Positions 1-13,855 are shown, numbered from the stretch's first letter. The stretch: 64,000 nucleotides of DNA from Atopsyche davidsoni (GCA_022113835.1 JAILWY010000012.1:16120001-16184000); one strand, 5' to 3'. Notes: generated by a model from the letters alone, not told the origin. Translations and numbers: made by a program.

Positions 1-3000
1 ATGTTAGGTTAGGTCTTATTTCAGAATGAAATAATAAAGAATAAACAAAAGATAGCTGTTCAAGATCCTTCTTGGTTTTATTTCTATTTTAAGACACAGC
101 TGAGAAATACATTTTATCTCGCGATCAGAGATAAGTCCACACGTATGATTCTACCTTCATATTTTTATTGCTTTTTATATTAAATACACACAACACTGTA
201 TATATTTAATTTTCAGTATTTTTTTTCATCTCTATAATTATTTTTAAGTTAGTTAAAAATACATGTAATCCTTTTTGGTCAAATCGAACAGGGTGGAAAG
301 TGGTTATCTGTTAGAAGCGTGCGGTCCATACAAGCAGTAAGGCTTTGCTTGCCCTAAACTATATATAGTGTGTAGAAAATAGCTGATATTTTACGTGTGT
401 TTAATAAGTATTTTACGAAACTAATTATGCTAAAATTTTATATTTATTTTTAAATATAAAATATACGTCTATCTTCCATGTTTTAAATGATGTTATGAAT
501 TTGCATAGCAGGATAAACAGACAAACGTCGTCCAAAGTTTTGTATATTTAAAAAATAAAAATAATATAAAACAATTTACAATCCCGACCGACTTTGGGTT
601 ATTCTTGTAGTGTTTGTATATATTTTTAATTAAACAATAGGAAAAGTCGAATATCATAACTAGTTTTGTATTTAGAAAAAAAATACTTTTGAAAGTTCTT
701 TTAAATGTTAATATGTTAAATAAAAATTAATTTTATGACTTATGTAGTTTTAAAAATATGTTTTTATAATGATTGTTTATAATACACGCGTTTTAAAATT
801 AATTTTAATTACAAATAATCCATACTTAAAAAATATCATATGAATATTTATAATTTTAGGTAAATCTCGTTCATGCTACATTTATATGCAAATCTACTTT
901 CAAAGTAAAACTCAAATCGTAAACCGTAATTGAATTCATATAATTTTTTTATTTACATGACACAACATTTATAATCTATTAATTACGATGAATACCTTTA
1001 ATTTTTATGGATATTACGTATTTTATAATAGTAAATTAGTTATTTTACCGAATCAAAATGGGAGACAGTTTCATTGACACAAAACAAGACTTTTTGTTCA
1101 AGAAATTATGTTGATACTATAAATAAATAAGCTGTTATTATTCATGCAAAAATGTTTTTAAAGATGTGTGCTCATATAATAAAAACTTTATAGTGTACTA
1201 TATTTCTATGTAGGTAATTTTACTTTCCGTATTATGAAGGTATATGCAATAAAATAAGGCAAGCCGGGCTTTTGAGTTTGAACCGGAATACTGCCACCGA
1301 GTGTCACTGTACAAAACATAAACAGTTTTATTGTTTTCTTCTAGACGCTGCAGGACTTAATTTGCGTTCAATAATATTGATCGATTATTTTTTATTATTA
1401 AATGAATGCGCCGCGCTGGTCATCTGACATCTTCAATTATTAACTTGTGCTGTCTGCACCAGTGCTTCGCAACCATCGGTCCGCATACCGCAGCGAATTG
1501 CCAACACACGTATGATAAGTTTTTTTTTATCGTTCGTGAAACAGAATATATAAAAAAAGCTGAAACAAGCTTGTTTTGGAAGATTTTCGTTTCAATGTGT
1601 TTTTGTGCTTTGCCAAGTCCGTATTTCGCATATTTGCAACTTTGTTTGTATTGCAGTTGACGACCGCAGCTTTTATAATAACAGCTAAAAAAAATTCATC
1701 TTGGGTGAGACGCAAATCAGTATTTTTCACCCATTTCAACATTATGTTTTAAATTTGAATATCGGAAAACACTCGCGTTATTTTCATGAGTAGGGATGTC
1801 CCCATTAAGACCATCCCTTGCGGCATGTTGCCAGCTTTAAATAAGGGCAGTATCAATTCTTTTTTTGGCATTCTCTACTGGCAACACTGACAGTTTTATA
1901 GTGGCTATTTTATATTAAGATTATTATTGTCACATATTTCGGATGCATCATTGTAACGTCGTTCTAAATACAGCAACACATTCGAAAGGGATTGTTTTCA
2001 TCCATTCTGTAAACGTGCCAGAAACGGTTGTGTCCGATTTATTTATATATATTTATCTATAAATATAGGAATTTATTAAATTTCAAGGTAATAACCCTTT
2101 CATATTAATTTTAAATAAATAATTTAAAAACATTTTTATCTTAACCGACGTCATCAAAGTATTTTGTTAAATTTTCGCATAAAAGAGCATTCATCGTTTG
2201 CATCTTGAAACGAGATTAGACTTCCATCTTCAGTGCCTCTGCAGTGTCTTTGCTGAAGTTATTTTAAAAAAATATTCACGGAAACGAGGGTACGTCTGTT
2301 TCTCCTGTCTGTGTAACGGATGCTTGATACGATCGCCTCGTTGAGATGATCCTTGTCGGTCACGATTGTAATAATCCTGCATCTTAACTATTTTAATTTA
2401 ATTTTTCTGTTTTTCTTGTCAATTATATCAAGTATAAAAATTAGTTCCTAATTACTGGGATAAATTTATTTCAATTTTGTATTTCGTAAATGCATTAAAT
2501 TGCTGAACAATAACATTTATGCCCACACCAAAGGTTTCGTTTCGCCGCGATTGCTACTATCTGCAGTCCAGCATTTGTTATGTGATTAATCTAAATATTT
2601 TGAGCATCGTCTGTTATTGTTGCTACTTCCTATGTTGATACCCTTCAAGGGTTATTCTCTACCTCGGACACAGCAGAAGGTCCGACTCAGATATCGATAG
2701 CGTGCCATGGCAGATACGGGCTATCACCGCGGCAAAGGTTCCACTATCACGTGCCGTATCAGAATTGATACACAAGGCTGAGTTTATTGAACCAGGCATT
2801 TCATTTGTATAAGAAGTCAACATATAAATACATTACTCTTCAGACAGTATTTATTCTAGAGTACCCAGGTAAATCTGACACATATCTTAACGGTTATGTA
2901 AGAAGCAAAAAACGTTCACTAAAATATACTTTAAGCTTTATACATAATATGATCTTGCTAAAATATTAAAGCCTATTTTATATTCAATAAATAAAATTGC

Positions 3001-4260
3001 TTGCTCAAATTTGGAGCTCACTGAACTGAAAACTACAATTATAACTGTTCGCTTTTATTTTATTTTTTTATTGATTTATTTGAGAGCTTTTTTATTTATT
3101 TTCCATGTATTAAAATTGTAATTGTATTAATACAGATTCTCTAATGTTTTTAAGTGGTTATTAATCTTGTAAATTAAATATTTGTTTGCATATAGTTTCT
3201 TGGCGTGATTGCAATTAGATTTATAGAATTAACTTCTTAACATTTCTTTAAAAAAATAAAGGAGATTTTAAATAAAATGATTAACTAGAAAATATATTCA
3301 ATAATCGCTTTATTTACGCAAGTAGTTTAAACATAAAATTTATTATATGTCTAAAATGCGTATTATAAACAATAATCGCACTTAAAAAATGTTAATAACC
3401 TATAATACAAGATATTTTGTATGATTTGTAATCAAATTGATTGCATGTAGGCTTGTTGCATTTATTTTTTTTAATTTAATTTTCTGAGATCCATATGTCC
3501 TATTTATTTAATTATTCTATACGGAAGCTTGTATAATTGTATAAAATAATTTATAATTAATTATATTTTCTAGATGAGTTGTGTCCAAACATAATATTTT
3601 GTTATTATTGATTTTAAAATAGAAAATAGCAACGTAATTATTTTGTTTTTTAGTTTGTACCGGTTTTGGTTTAATCAATTTCTAAAAATACCCGATCTTA
3701 CATGTCGCATAAGCGAACACTTTTTATTTATAAAATTAAACAAGGCAAAATTCTCATGATTTGCTTAACAGGTTAAAGCAAACTTAAAATGAAAACAGAA
3801 TTACCATTACTAATGGTTATCGCATCGTTGCGACTTCGTTAGCAAATGTCAAGTTATATTCTTAGTATCTAAATCCGGCAATATTTTAACGCTTGCAGCA
3901 ATATCCTTTATTTGCACGAATAGTTATAAAATTGTCACGTACTGTAAAAAAAAAAACCACAGCAGTAGAAAGCTTCGCCCAATTTCAAAATAATACAAAG
4001 ACACTATTTGTTTCGTAGTGAAAATAACACAGCCCAACTTTTTCCAATACCACCACTCTAGAGACCGTTTTTATTTCAACCCGATCTCACGGTCTGAAAT
4101 GTTGCAAATTTTGAAGAAAAAAAAAAATCATTAGAACTATGAAAGCATGTCTGAAATTTTAGTTAAAATATTTTTTGGTTAGATGTTAATTTTAACAATT
4201 TTTTAAAGCAGGCGCTGTCGACAAAGAGGCTAAAAATCCCACATCGTTCAGTTTATCCGG
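1..4260. other. AT-rich non-coding DNA
   Basis: No reading frame here resembles a known protein, and the open frames are short and rich in codons expected from AT-rich DNA. Scattered poly-A/T runs and simple AT stretches are present. A slightly GC-richer patch at about 2640-2780 has no recognisable content. I see no gene, RNA gene or clear transposon end. Confidence 0.6.
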
Positions 4261-4264
4261 CATT

Positions 4265-4350
4265 TACCTCAGATTTACCAGAGACGGGCCGGAGATCTTG
4301 CCCGAGGCCGCCTCAGCAATAAGACTACCTCAACCGCTCAGCCACTGTCC
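4265..4350 (-). repeat. tRNA-like SINE head, Ser/Leu-type A box
   Basis: Read on the minus strand, the segment starts CAGTGGCTGAGCGGTTGAGG, which resembles the 5' part and RNA polymerase III A box of a tRNA-Ser or tRNA-Leu gene. No complete cloverleaf follows and no clean B box is seen, so it is better explained as a tRNA-derived SINE fragment than as a working tRNA gene. Confidence 0.4.
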
Positions 4351-4477
4351 TGAGGCCCCAAACTTGATCATGTTTATGGCTGAGTGCCGTCGGCCATAAC
4401 GACCTGGTCTGTGACGTCAAGCGTCAAATATCTTTAGCAAATATTTTTAACGCGTTAATTCGTGATGGGAAAATTCT

Positions 4478-4553
4478 TGGAAGCGGGATTCAAACCATGA
4501 CCTTCTGGACGTCGCGTTCTGGAGCTTTCGTTATGTCGACCACCATGGGCCAA
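4478..4553 (-). repeat. tRNA-like SINE fragment with B-box-like motif
   Basis: On the minus strand this reads from GGTGGTCGACATAACG to GGTTTGAATCCCGC. The latter is close to the polymerase III B box (GGTTCRANNCC) and its spacing from the 5' end is about that of a tRNA. No acceptor stem is apparent. It may be a second SINE head or a decayed tRNA pseudogene. Confidence 0.4.
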
Positions 4554-5727
4554 AATTTGAATCGTCATATAAATATTTGATAATTTGTAAATATTCATGA
4601 CTTGCTCAATCCTATCTTTTTTAAATAGAAAAAATATAAATATAATTAAAATCAAAACCCCGTGGTATTCTTCAACTTTTTCTGCCCTAACAATTATTTT
4701 TGTGTTTATTTCCGGAACGAGCTGCCCTCTAACCGGTCCACCGAAGAACACTCCTGAGATTATTATCGTTGTTTTGATTCAGCATATTTAAATAAAGGTT
4801 CAACAACATCTCGTATATTTAGTGTCGACATTTTCTTTACGACATCCTCTTTCGTTTTCAAGGTTGTTATTGTTTGTTCCAAAAGATCTCATCCCGGGGC
4901 ATTATGATTATTTTCAAGAAGGGCCGTTTCAACTTATTCTTTTATTTTGATGTTCGGTTGGCCATAATCTTAATAATAACCTTTATTTAAGGAAAATCTT
5001 GGTTTTTGTTAACCACTAATAAATTCACATGAATATCTCGGTAAATACATTCACCTTTTTAGGGCAGGTACGTGGTAGAGCTCGGATATTCATTTTGAGT
5101 CGTATAATTTTGGGGGCTCCGATATTATGCTACTGGGTCAGGGATTGTGAGTCTATCGAGATTTAAACGATTTCTTCTACTCTATAATCATCAGCAATTG
5201 AGGAATATTATAAAATGTAACTTACATTAACAGTTCGGAACATCTTGCTTTTTTATACATCGCAAAAAGTTGACGAAATAATAAATTTAATTGGAAACTA
5301 TTACGCTTGGCAATTTACTACTTGCTAAAAAAGGCACATCAATATTTCTTATAATAAATAAAGCCATCTAAAAGGAAAAAGCGTTCACCGATTAAAAAAT
5401 GGTAGTTGTCTTCTAGCTATTTGGTTATGTTTGTACAAATTATCTCCCAATTATTCAAAGATTGTACTTTAATAAATGTTTTGTGTGAAACTATTTTCTA
5501 TTTGTCATGTTATAATTTTATAAATATTAAAAAACAGTTTGCTCAATAACCTTGAACCAAAAGCATATTAAACTACTGCGGCTGTCTTAACGAATATGAA
5601 AGTCTTACTGTTGATAAAATACGCGTCATACTAATTCGACAGCCTGAATTAAATTAAAAAAATCAGGCACAACGACAAGCTTACGTTTAGTGATATTTTC
5701 TATAAGCAAATACATTCATGTCGACTG
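4554..5727. other. AT-rich non-coding DNA
   Basis: Nothing recognisable. Short open frames on both strands at 4455-4791 overlap each other and the tRNA-like segment and have no protein-family features. Confidence 0.5.
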
Positions 5728-5958
5728 ACTGCCATTCTGTACCCTGAGCGTGTGTAAAGGATCGGTAATGGAGAAGTGGATTTGGAATGATTGTAAAGGG
5801 ATGTGCTCTATTCCTGTTATTGTTTCTGTAGCTTGCTCTAGGAGTATCAGACCCAAACTTCAGAGCTTTGTAAGGAAATGATTTATAATAATGCTATTGG
5901 GTAGCAGCAATATGCAAATTTTTCTTTCCGGTGTAAAAGGATCCAGGGACCCACTAAA
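5728..5958 (+). repeat. Dispersed repeat family R1, copy 1
   Basis: This segment is similar to 6346-6480, 26050-26190 and, reverse-complemented, 19545-19812. Shared landmarks are GGATCGGTAATGGAG, CAGAGCTTTG, ATAATAATGCTATTGGG and CAGCAGCAATA. It is interrupted on its right by the hAT-like element. Coding relics are visible in the minus-strand copy at 19.6 kb, so the family probably derives from a protein-coding mobile or captured sequence that I cannot identify. Confidence 0.6.
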
Positions 5959-5959
5959 C

Positions 5960-6345
5960 CAGTGGGTCTCAAACTCTTTTGGCCCACGGACCCCTTTTCA
6001 TAGTCAAAATTTGCCCATGGACCCCCTTTCATAGTCAAAACTTGGCTACGGACCCTGGGTGAAAAACTACATAAATTCATATTATAGACTAGTTGGTGCA
6101 AGTATTGACTCTATTGCGTTCCTGTATTAACCTACCTGACTCACCGCGATGCCTGTTATTACTTGTATTTTTTTATGCACCTGTCTATATTTATATTTTA
6201 CTTAGGACGTAAAAATCGCTAATAATGTATTCATTGTTATTTATTTTAACTTCCATATTAATAAAAATGTGTCACATTTTTTTATTTTATATTAAACCTT
6301 GCGCGGACCCCCTGGGGTCCGTGGGGATCGCTTTAAGAAGCACTG
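5960..6345. mobile_element. hAT-like MITE
   Basis: The element begins CAGTGGGTCTCAAACTC and ends TTTAAGAAGCACTG, giving imperfect terminal inverted repeats with the CAG...CTG ends typical of hAT elements. The interior holds repeats of the motif CACGGACCCC and has no transposase frame. The 8 bp outside each end (CACTAAAC and CTCTAGAT) match at 5 of 8 positions, consistent with an old 8-bp target duplication. Confidence 0.65.
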
Positions 6346-6480
6346 CTCTAGATGTATCGGATCTAAACGTCAGAGCTTTGTATGGAAATGATTTATAATA
6401 ATGTTATTGGGCAGCAGCAATACGCAGACTTTTCCTTCCAGTATAAAACTGCGGTGTAAAAGGAACCTCCTCCGATGAAG
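6346..6480 (+). repeat. Dispersed repeat family R1, copy 2
   Basis: It repeats most of the end of copy 1 just across the hAT element (CAGAGCTTTGTATGG, TTATTGGGCAGCAGCAATA, CGGTGTAAAAGGA). The two copies read as a roughly 120-bp tandem unit with the hAT insertion at their boundary. Confidence 0.6.
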
Positions 6481-6569
6481 GTGTGCAATTGAATTGAGTA
6501 ATCAACGTATTTTTATTGATAAACGTTGGTTCAAATGCTTGTCATGTTTCCAGCAGTGCTATCAATGCA

Positions 6570-6860
6570 TGAAGATAATACTCCCTTGCTCGTCTAGTGG
6601 CGAGCATTTTCCGTTGGCAAACACCCCGGGGACGTTGAAAACGCATCCACGTCGGCTGGGGTGTAATTCGCCTGAGCGATCGCCTCATTTGCCCCGGCCA
6701 GCCCAGGTGGAGGTGCGACTGGTGTAATTGCGACTGTGACCCTTGCCTGCCTGCAGTCACGCACGCTGAGGGGTTGTTGTCTTCGCCATTTAATTTGCAT
6801 ATTTCAAAGATTTGAGTTATTCTGGCCGTTGGCTTGGAGGCCCTGTGGCGCCAGGCGGCA
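6570..6860. promoter_or_regulatory. GC-rich island, possible regulatory element
   Basis: Markedly GC-richer than the DNA around it, open in several frames on both strands, but without a recognisable protein motif or a convincing exon structure. It could be a conserved enhancer or a 5' untranslated exon; equally it could be a decayed element. The call rests on composition only. Confidence 0.25.
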
Positions 6861-6869
6861 GCGAAAATT

Positions 6870-9800
6870 CAATTACGTTTTTTTTTTTTTTTTAAATACC
6901 TGTCAAATTTTTTCTCGATTCTTGCAATGTCATCCTACGAAAATTCCTTCGCTTATATTTGATTTATAAATATGAAAATATGTAGGAAGTAAGTTGCATT
7001 ATTTTTGAATAGCTGCTTATGCATTCACATCAATTAAATTGTAAGTAAGAACAGAATTTGCATCTTTATCAAAATAAACAAACTCGCCATTTCTATGTAA
7101 TTGTCAATAAGTCAACATTGAATAGGCCGTTTTAAAATTTAATTTACACATATCTTATAAATTTACTCTTTTTTTATTGCTATTTTTTACAGTACTTTTT
7201 ATTTTCAATTTGACACATTACAGGGAAATCGAAATCCTGGCAAAGTGACAGACATTTAATTTATTAAGATACATTGAAATAGGTAGTTAAATAAATTATT
7301 TTTAATCTATTTGTTGGCTTTACGATTTTTTATTTAAATAAAAAATAAGCACTTCAATCATAGTTTGTTGTGACTACGCTGTGATTCCAGAAGCAAGCAT
7401 TTATTTGAAATGGTTTTGCTTTTAATTTATTTTATCGCTTCGGAAATATGTTTTTATTAGCTTCAGAGCTTTTCTATAATATTAAATTACTCGCAACAGC
7501 TGTTATGATACGAGATGGAGTAGGCGCATAGTTCATATTGAATATGAACTACGTGTTTTTAATATTTTAATATGATACACGATGTATGAGAAAATTGTTA
7601 TAACATTCAATCAAATTTTAGTTGCAGCTAGAATATATTAATACATTTTAAAATTGCTATGTTTTAATTCCATTTTTTTATTTAATCGTTAATGTGTTCT
7701 CAAATTTTATTGAAACAGCGTTGCCTCTTTCTAAACACAATATTCAGCACTAGTTATGACGTGGTTCATTTATGCAATATTTTATCAAATATAAAAATAT
7801 CATAAAAGTATAACTATAAATGTAAATATCTGAAATTGTATGTGAAAGTTTTTTTTTTAAATATGACAAAACCTTTTTTATCTCTGATTTCAAATGTTGA
7901 ATTATCATTCATTAATAATAAATGCCTGCTAAATTTTGAGGTAATATAATAAATATAGAGAGTAAAAATATCAAAACGCTGACAGGATATTCAACATGAA
8001 TATACTTTAAAATTTAATATAATGGTTATCTCTTAAGTGGGTTGGATTTACTACATGAAATAATTGAATGTATTTGTTAATTTACGAAGGTAATACCAAA
8101 CATGGTGAGGTGAAATTTACACAGTGTTAACACATGAAATATAAGATAAATCGACCAATGGAGAAGAGCAATTGAAGACAGGTTAAGGTTGTGTTTCTAG
8201 TATTCAACAAGCCTGACACTCGTGAGTTGATGAGCTGTTCAGCAATTGACTAAGCATCTTAAAGCGGAAGTTAATATCGCCGATTTACAAAGTGTAATGT
8301 CTGACGGTCTCCCGGGAATAATCACTTTGATACAGTCAGCTCACATATTCGGTGAGAACGACAATGATAACCTCCGTGGGTCTTGATAACTCCCCCAAGG
8401 TTGCGGTGTTGCGCCAGTTCAGACCACTGTTTTAAATTTCATATCGTAACTTCTAATGTAGCCATTCGAATATTTTTTTATTACCCGGATAAATTTGCAT
8501 GCAGTTTTGTGCAATGCGTGCAAAATATTAATTGAAATAAGTAATGTTTCGACTGCAATATCATTTAGTGCAACAAGGCAGGCCGTGCTTTGGTCGAGTA
8601 ATTAAACATGTGTTTAATAAATAAATCATCCCTATTCCCCCAAATGTACATCTATATCAAGAAATTATTGTGTATATTTTATTGATTTAAATATCCGAAT
8701 GATAGTAAAACGTTTATTATAATATAACTTTAAAAAGATCTATATGTTTACTAGAAATTTAGGAGAGTAACAACTGAATAGATTTATATTATTTTGATAT
8801 TATATATCCCTCTTTGCGTTGTTTTCGAATTTATTACTCCTTTTATTACATTTCTACTTTTTCATTTTTATTTCCTAATGCTGCCATTTTTATTGCTCAG
8901 GCAATTTTATTAAAAAAATGTATATTATTTGTATAATATAGCATATTTATTAATACTTAACAATTTATATGAATTCAGTTACTCGTAGTTACAGGTTATT
9001 CAGTTTTACTTTTCGTTGGTGATTTGCGGCGTTATTTACACGCGCAAACTTTTGACCTTTTTGATCGAAAACCGCTAGGGAATTTGAATAAAGTGATCAA
9101 TATGTATTGTACATTCAGGGAAACCGTCTCCGGTACATTTGTGAAGAATGCTGTTTTTATTCGAGGAGTAAATTACATACAAAATATGTAGAGCCCTCCG
9201 TCATTACTAAGGCCCGTGCTCTCTAATTGCCTCGAGATAGTCTAAGTTTGACGCACTCTCTCGTATTGTTTATAAGTTTAATGGCAACACTCATAATTGG
9301 TAATCTATTATAAATTGTGAGCGCTTTGATTTTCCTTAATTAGTTCAGATGTGAACTAGAGTAATATGTAAATAATAATTTATATTTATATTCCTCACAT
9401 GCATGCAAGTTTTGGCAAGCGTTGCTAACAATGATTTGTTTTTGTTTTGATTTGCATTCAATTTTTTTTATATGCAATAACCAAAGCTATTTTTTGAGAT
9501 ATATATTCAAACAATTCTTGATATGCTGATACTTTTTTCTGTCTGGAGTTTCTTTTAAGGAGATTTGACTCTACACATACACGTGATATTGCGTGCTCAT
9601 ATAGCTTGTTTATCACCAGTACACGTCCAGCAAGGCGAAGCCACTCTCGTAAACTCTTATTTTCTGTTCATTCATTCTAGTGGTGGGCACAATCGATAAA
9701 TTTTCTAAATCGACTGAATATATTATATACTTTTTTTGCACTTGATCCACTTCTTTATTTTAGAGAAACATACTCAAAAATTTAATTAAAAATTATGATG

Positions 9801-10200
9801 AAGTTTTATATAAAATATTTTACTATGCTTTTGCATGTTTGTGGTATAAAATATTTGTTATAGATTTATTTTTTAAATGAATAAAAATCTTTATAAAAAT
9901 GTGATTACTATGATTCAAGTACAAGTAAAAGATATTTCGATTATTGTATTCGTTTTCTCAAATTTTTTTTTTAAGTAAACCAAAACTAAAATGATCGATG
10001 AAATTATTGTTAATCATTATAATAATGGATCTTCACCATTCAAATGCCTTGTCCCTCAACAACATTAAATCGGCCAGTACGGCTTTCGAGGCTAACCTAT
10101 ACAAAAAACTTACTACAAAATATAGGTTCATTTGTCTTAAAATAATGTTCTTACAAAAGTGTCGTAAAATGATCGACTTTTCGATCATCAACACTCGATA
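6870..10200. other. AT-rich non-coding DNA
   Basis: Mostly AT-rich with poly-T runs. A patch at about 8270-8430 is moderately GC-rich and includes GGGAATAATC, a loose Rel-type site, which is weak evidence by itself. No coding exon or transposon end was recognised. Confidence 0.5.
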
Positions 10201-10204
10201 ATTC

Positions 10205-10400
10205 CCATCATTAACTTTATTCCCTTAGCGAAAGCTCTCCCATACTCGGACCGGCACGCGAGCCTGACATGCACCGAGATCGTGATCGGCGGGCTATCTG
10301 CGTCCCTGTCTGCCGCCGGCCCTGTCAACGCGCCCGAGGGGGACGACGATAATTGGACCCAGGCGGATCCGTTATCGTGACCGCTTGTTATGTTTTCTTT
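10205..10400. promoter_or_regulatory. GC-rich island
   Basis: A CpG-containing GC-rich block in AT-rich surroundings. Open frames exist on both strands but neither shows a known domain, and no strong splice donor was assigned. Candidate enhancer, promoter or untranslated exon. Confidence 0.25.
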
Positions 10401-10659
10401 TGAGAAAATGTATTGGTTTGGTGGAAATAGACGCTGGGGTGTCCTCCGGGCTGGCCTCAGCAAATACGTATTGATTATTCCTCTAGAAATACACAAATAT
10501 ATGTTTGTAGACCTGCTCAAAGATACTATTATTTTTGGTTGAAAATATAAAAAAATGGATGCAGAAGCAACTGCGGATAAAAGCATTGTCTCCTTTTTTT
10601 AGATTATGTATAATTTACGCATTTTTTTTCAAATCAACAAGTTTTATTAGTAGCGTCAC

Positions 10660-10875
10660 ATGGTTGAAGGTGCTTCCACCCCCATGGCAGACCCGTGGCC
10701 GTGCAGTCGCCGGGGTCCTCGCACGGTAATTGGGCGCCCCCGGCCTGTTTGTCCGCAAGTAAGGCGCGGTAATGGCCCCCGCCCTTAATATGTGTGCACA
10801 GCGTTAGATCGCGTCTCCACCACCCCAGCTGGAAGGGGTGGTCCGCGAGAAGCACCAATGTCGCTACAGCTGTGG
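10660..10875. promoter_or_regulatory. GC-rich island
   Basis: A second GC-rich block about 0.3 kb from the previous one, with C-rich runs (CCACCCCC, GCGCCCCCGG) and no protein similarity that I recognise. The pair may form one regulatory region. Confidence 0.25.
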
Positions 10876-11563
10876 ATGACGTCGTCTATAAATATCCGAT
10901 GTTTTATTTGTTTGCGAATGGTTGTATCTATCGGTGATGCAGCGGATGATAGCAATACTTGTAATGCTGTCTTCTTGACAATTGTGGTGTGTTTATTTAC
11001 GGTCTCGCAGTTTGTGGCATGACTGAGTGTTTCTATAGCGACAATACTATTAAATCTGACTAATTACTTAATAATGCTATGACTCATTGTAAATTTCTGA
11101 TTTCTGGTTCTCTTCTGTATTTGAAGCAATGACTCCGATGTTAAACAAAATAAATATCGTAGAATATTTATAATTCATTGTAAATAAGTACGTAAATTAA
11201 AAATACAAATTTGAAATTTCAGTAAATGGCGATAAACATCTTTAAAGTGTATCTTAATATAAAACTTTTTTTTTTTTAAATAAAACATGAAAAGCTGATA
11301 CTTTTTCATACAACTTGTACAACTGCTTGCCCTGCGCCCTAGTCCCGCGCACGCCACTTCTAACGGTTACATCTTTATATACACTTATAGTTACCTTAAG
11401 CTTGTCAGGAGTCGGTACATATTGGAATAGCTAAATACATAAGTACACGTTAAACACAATTAACACCTGCTGAACGCCTGTTTGCTCGGCGCTGGCGCGA
11501 TCATGTCCCCGCGGTGTGATTCCTTCTCCACCTGCGCACTAGAGCTCCTCTACCGTCCACGTT
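10876..11563. other. Non-coding DNA
   Basis: AT-rich with a GC-richer end at about 11320-11560. No gene or repeat boundary identified. Confidence 0.45.
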
Positions 11564-11711
11564 GAGCTGCCCACACACGCTGCGACACAACCGACAAACA
11601 AGCCATGACTAGCCAATATAGTTCACTTACATTTATTTCTATATATATAGTTTTTCCCAAATAAATATCGCAAAATATTACGCCGTTGGCTAATTACGGT
11701 TCGACGTACGC
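11564..11711. mobile_element. MITE family M1, copy a
   Basis: Left end CCCACACACGCTGCGACAC, then a TAGCCAATA motif; the right side contains GTTGGCTAATTACGG, which reads as an imperfect inverted counterpart of the left half. The same end sequence recurs in the next element and at 15.9, 22.6 and 24.7 kb. Confidence 0.6.
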
Positions 11712-11847
11712 TTAAGCTGCGTACACACGTTGCAACACAACCAAAAAACCGAACGAAAATTTGCCAAAATTATACAAAATAAGAGGACGACACTATTGGT
11801 TAACTTACGTTCGGCGGTCGGTGTTGCAACGTGTATAGGCTGCTTTA
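11712..11847. mobile_element. MITE family M1, copy b (best preserved)
   Basis: Starts TTAAGCTGCGTACACACGTT and ends AACGTGTATAGGCTGCTTTA. The two ends are inverted repeats about 35-40 bp long around a short centre containing CACTATTGGTTAAC. There is no coding capacity. It directly abuts copy a. Confidence 0.7.
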
Positions 11848-13855
11848 TTCGAATCTAAAACCTGTCGTCAGTAATGCTGCCTTAGTGCAAGGCTTCGTGT
11901 CATCTCACAAGACGCTATCTTGTTTATTTTATCATAAAATCGTGTGTAAATAGTTCCTTGTCCAGCTTGATTTGGTCTGCTTGTGCTCTCGAAGAATCGA
12001 AACTTGCAATAAAAGCGAAAACTGCAGATTGTCCCTGAAGAAAAGTTACCATGTGGGGATGTTACGAGTCTTGCTTTAACTAGTATTATATTTGTATATT
12101 TTTTGGTTTTTTGATGTTGTATGTTGTATGTAATTTTTGAAAGAATTTTTTTTTTGTTAGAATGTTACAACCAAAATAAGTGTAAATTGTAGTAAAAAAA
12201 AACGAATCTGCTAGACCGTTGAAAACGAAAAATTGTCAAGGTCGATTTGCAATCAAATATTTTACTATGTATTTTGAAATTAAAACTTATGTGAATAACT
12301 TTTGTAAGAGAAGGTAGATTTAGATCTAGAATTTAGAAAGAAAATTTGGAAAATGGTATATAATCACGGGGATACGTGAATTTCCATTCTCAAACTGACA
12401 AACGGGAATAACTTCAGTATATCAGCCTTCACAGACTTAAAATTTTTATAATATTTAGTTATAACACAAGTAACCAATGTTGCCAAGAAATGTGATGGGC
12501 TCATCCTTAAACTAGCAACGCAAAAAATAGGTTGCATCGCGACCAGTAGCCAAACATCTAAATTCATTCCCCTTTAAAATACACTGATTAGATTCCAAAT
12601 TCATTTATTTGCATTTTTGTCAAGTCTACGATAATTATTTTAGTAAATTTTTCCTGTTATCCTTTTTATATCCTGCCATCGATGACTTGCATTAATTTGT
12701 CTCCGTAGAGTAAACAAACTCCCACTTTTGTACCTCGATCAGAGGGAGTCGTCCTTGCGGTCAAGCTCGATAAAACGGTGGCTTTTTATTAAAATGAATG
12801 ATGCTAATCAATTATACATAACTGTGTTCTAGTAATGGATTTAGTTGCCAATCAATTTGATTATTTCAATAATTTATTCTAAAAATTTTAAAAGTTTTCG
12901 TTTATGAAGGTCCTTTGTTAAGAAACATTTTTATTTTTTCTAATCAAAACCTTTTTTGAATTTACAATGTCATGTAGATTATTGCAACTAATATTAAACG
13001 GAAATGCTTGCTTAGTCAATTTCTCTCTAGAATTTTGTGTGACTAACATCTTTTTTCTGAAAGATTGATTAAATTTAATATCGATACGATTGATCGATAA
13101 ATGTTATACTATGTATAAAAACCGATTTCGCATTTTGTTGATTAGATCACACACTTATTAGGTGATATACTTTTTAGCTTATGTGACGCATTTAACAGTG
13201 AAGCAATCATTGCTCACATTTATCAGTTTACAGAACTTTGACTAACATTTAGTGATTTTTTTTTTCACATACGCTTGAAAGAATACTCACAAATATAAAC
13301 CGATTTAACTTAAGTATCATTACATAAATATTTTTTGTAGTTTTGCTGTCAATTATAATAAAAATCCCTCGGAGGTACCCCTAAAAGGCTCTCTAGCCTG
13401 TGCTGACCTTCTGACATGTAATTATTTTTTTAAATCGAATTGATACATTAGATTAATTTATTGCTTCTCTCTTTTCCATTTGAAGAAAAATAAACCAAAT
13501 ATAATCCATAATATAAATAACCGCTTATCTATCGGGACTTAACGGATGTTTTAAAAAAAGTATCTGATTAATTTATTATTCACATATTAACTAGCTGACA
13601 ATGCAGAAGCAATGCTTTATTTCAATTTATTTACATTATTATGGAAATCATTTAAAGGACTTTGGTTTTAACGCAATGACTCTCTAAGATGACATAGATG
13701 ATTTTCCTGAACAAAATCAAAAGGATGGTATTTCAGTTTCTTCTGTTATCAGAAACCATGGTTTAGTCTTTTCTGTGTGTCATAAGCCCTAATAAGGTAT
13801 AAACATTTTATTAACATTTATCGAGTCAATTATCGTGCCACGATATGGTATACAT
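11848..13855. other. AT-rich non-coding DNA
   Basis: No recognisable gene. The minus-strand open frame at 12364-12567 has no domain features. Confidence 0.5.

Noticed and set aside
1..20. Start of window GTTAGGTTAGG, similar to the insect telomere repeat TTAGG
   Set aside because: Only two units, in ordinary AT-rich sequence; no telomeric array.
6542..6800. Several overlapping frames in the GC-rich island at 6.6 kb, one reading AGANEAIAQANYTPADVDAF
   Set aside because: It looks protein-like, but three frames on two strands are open because of high GC, and no family was recognised; kept only as a GC-rich island.
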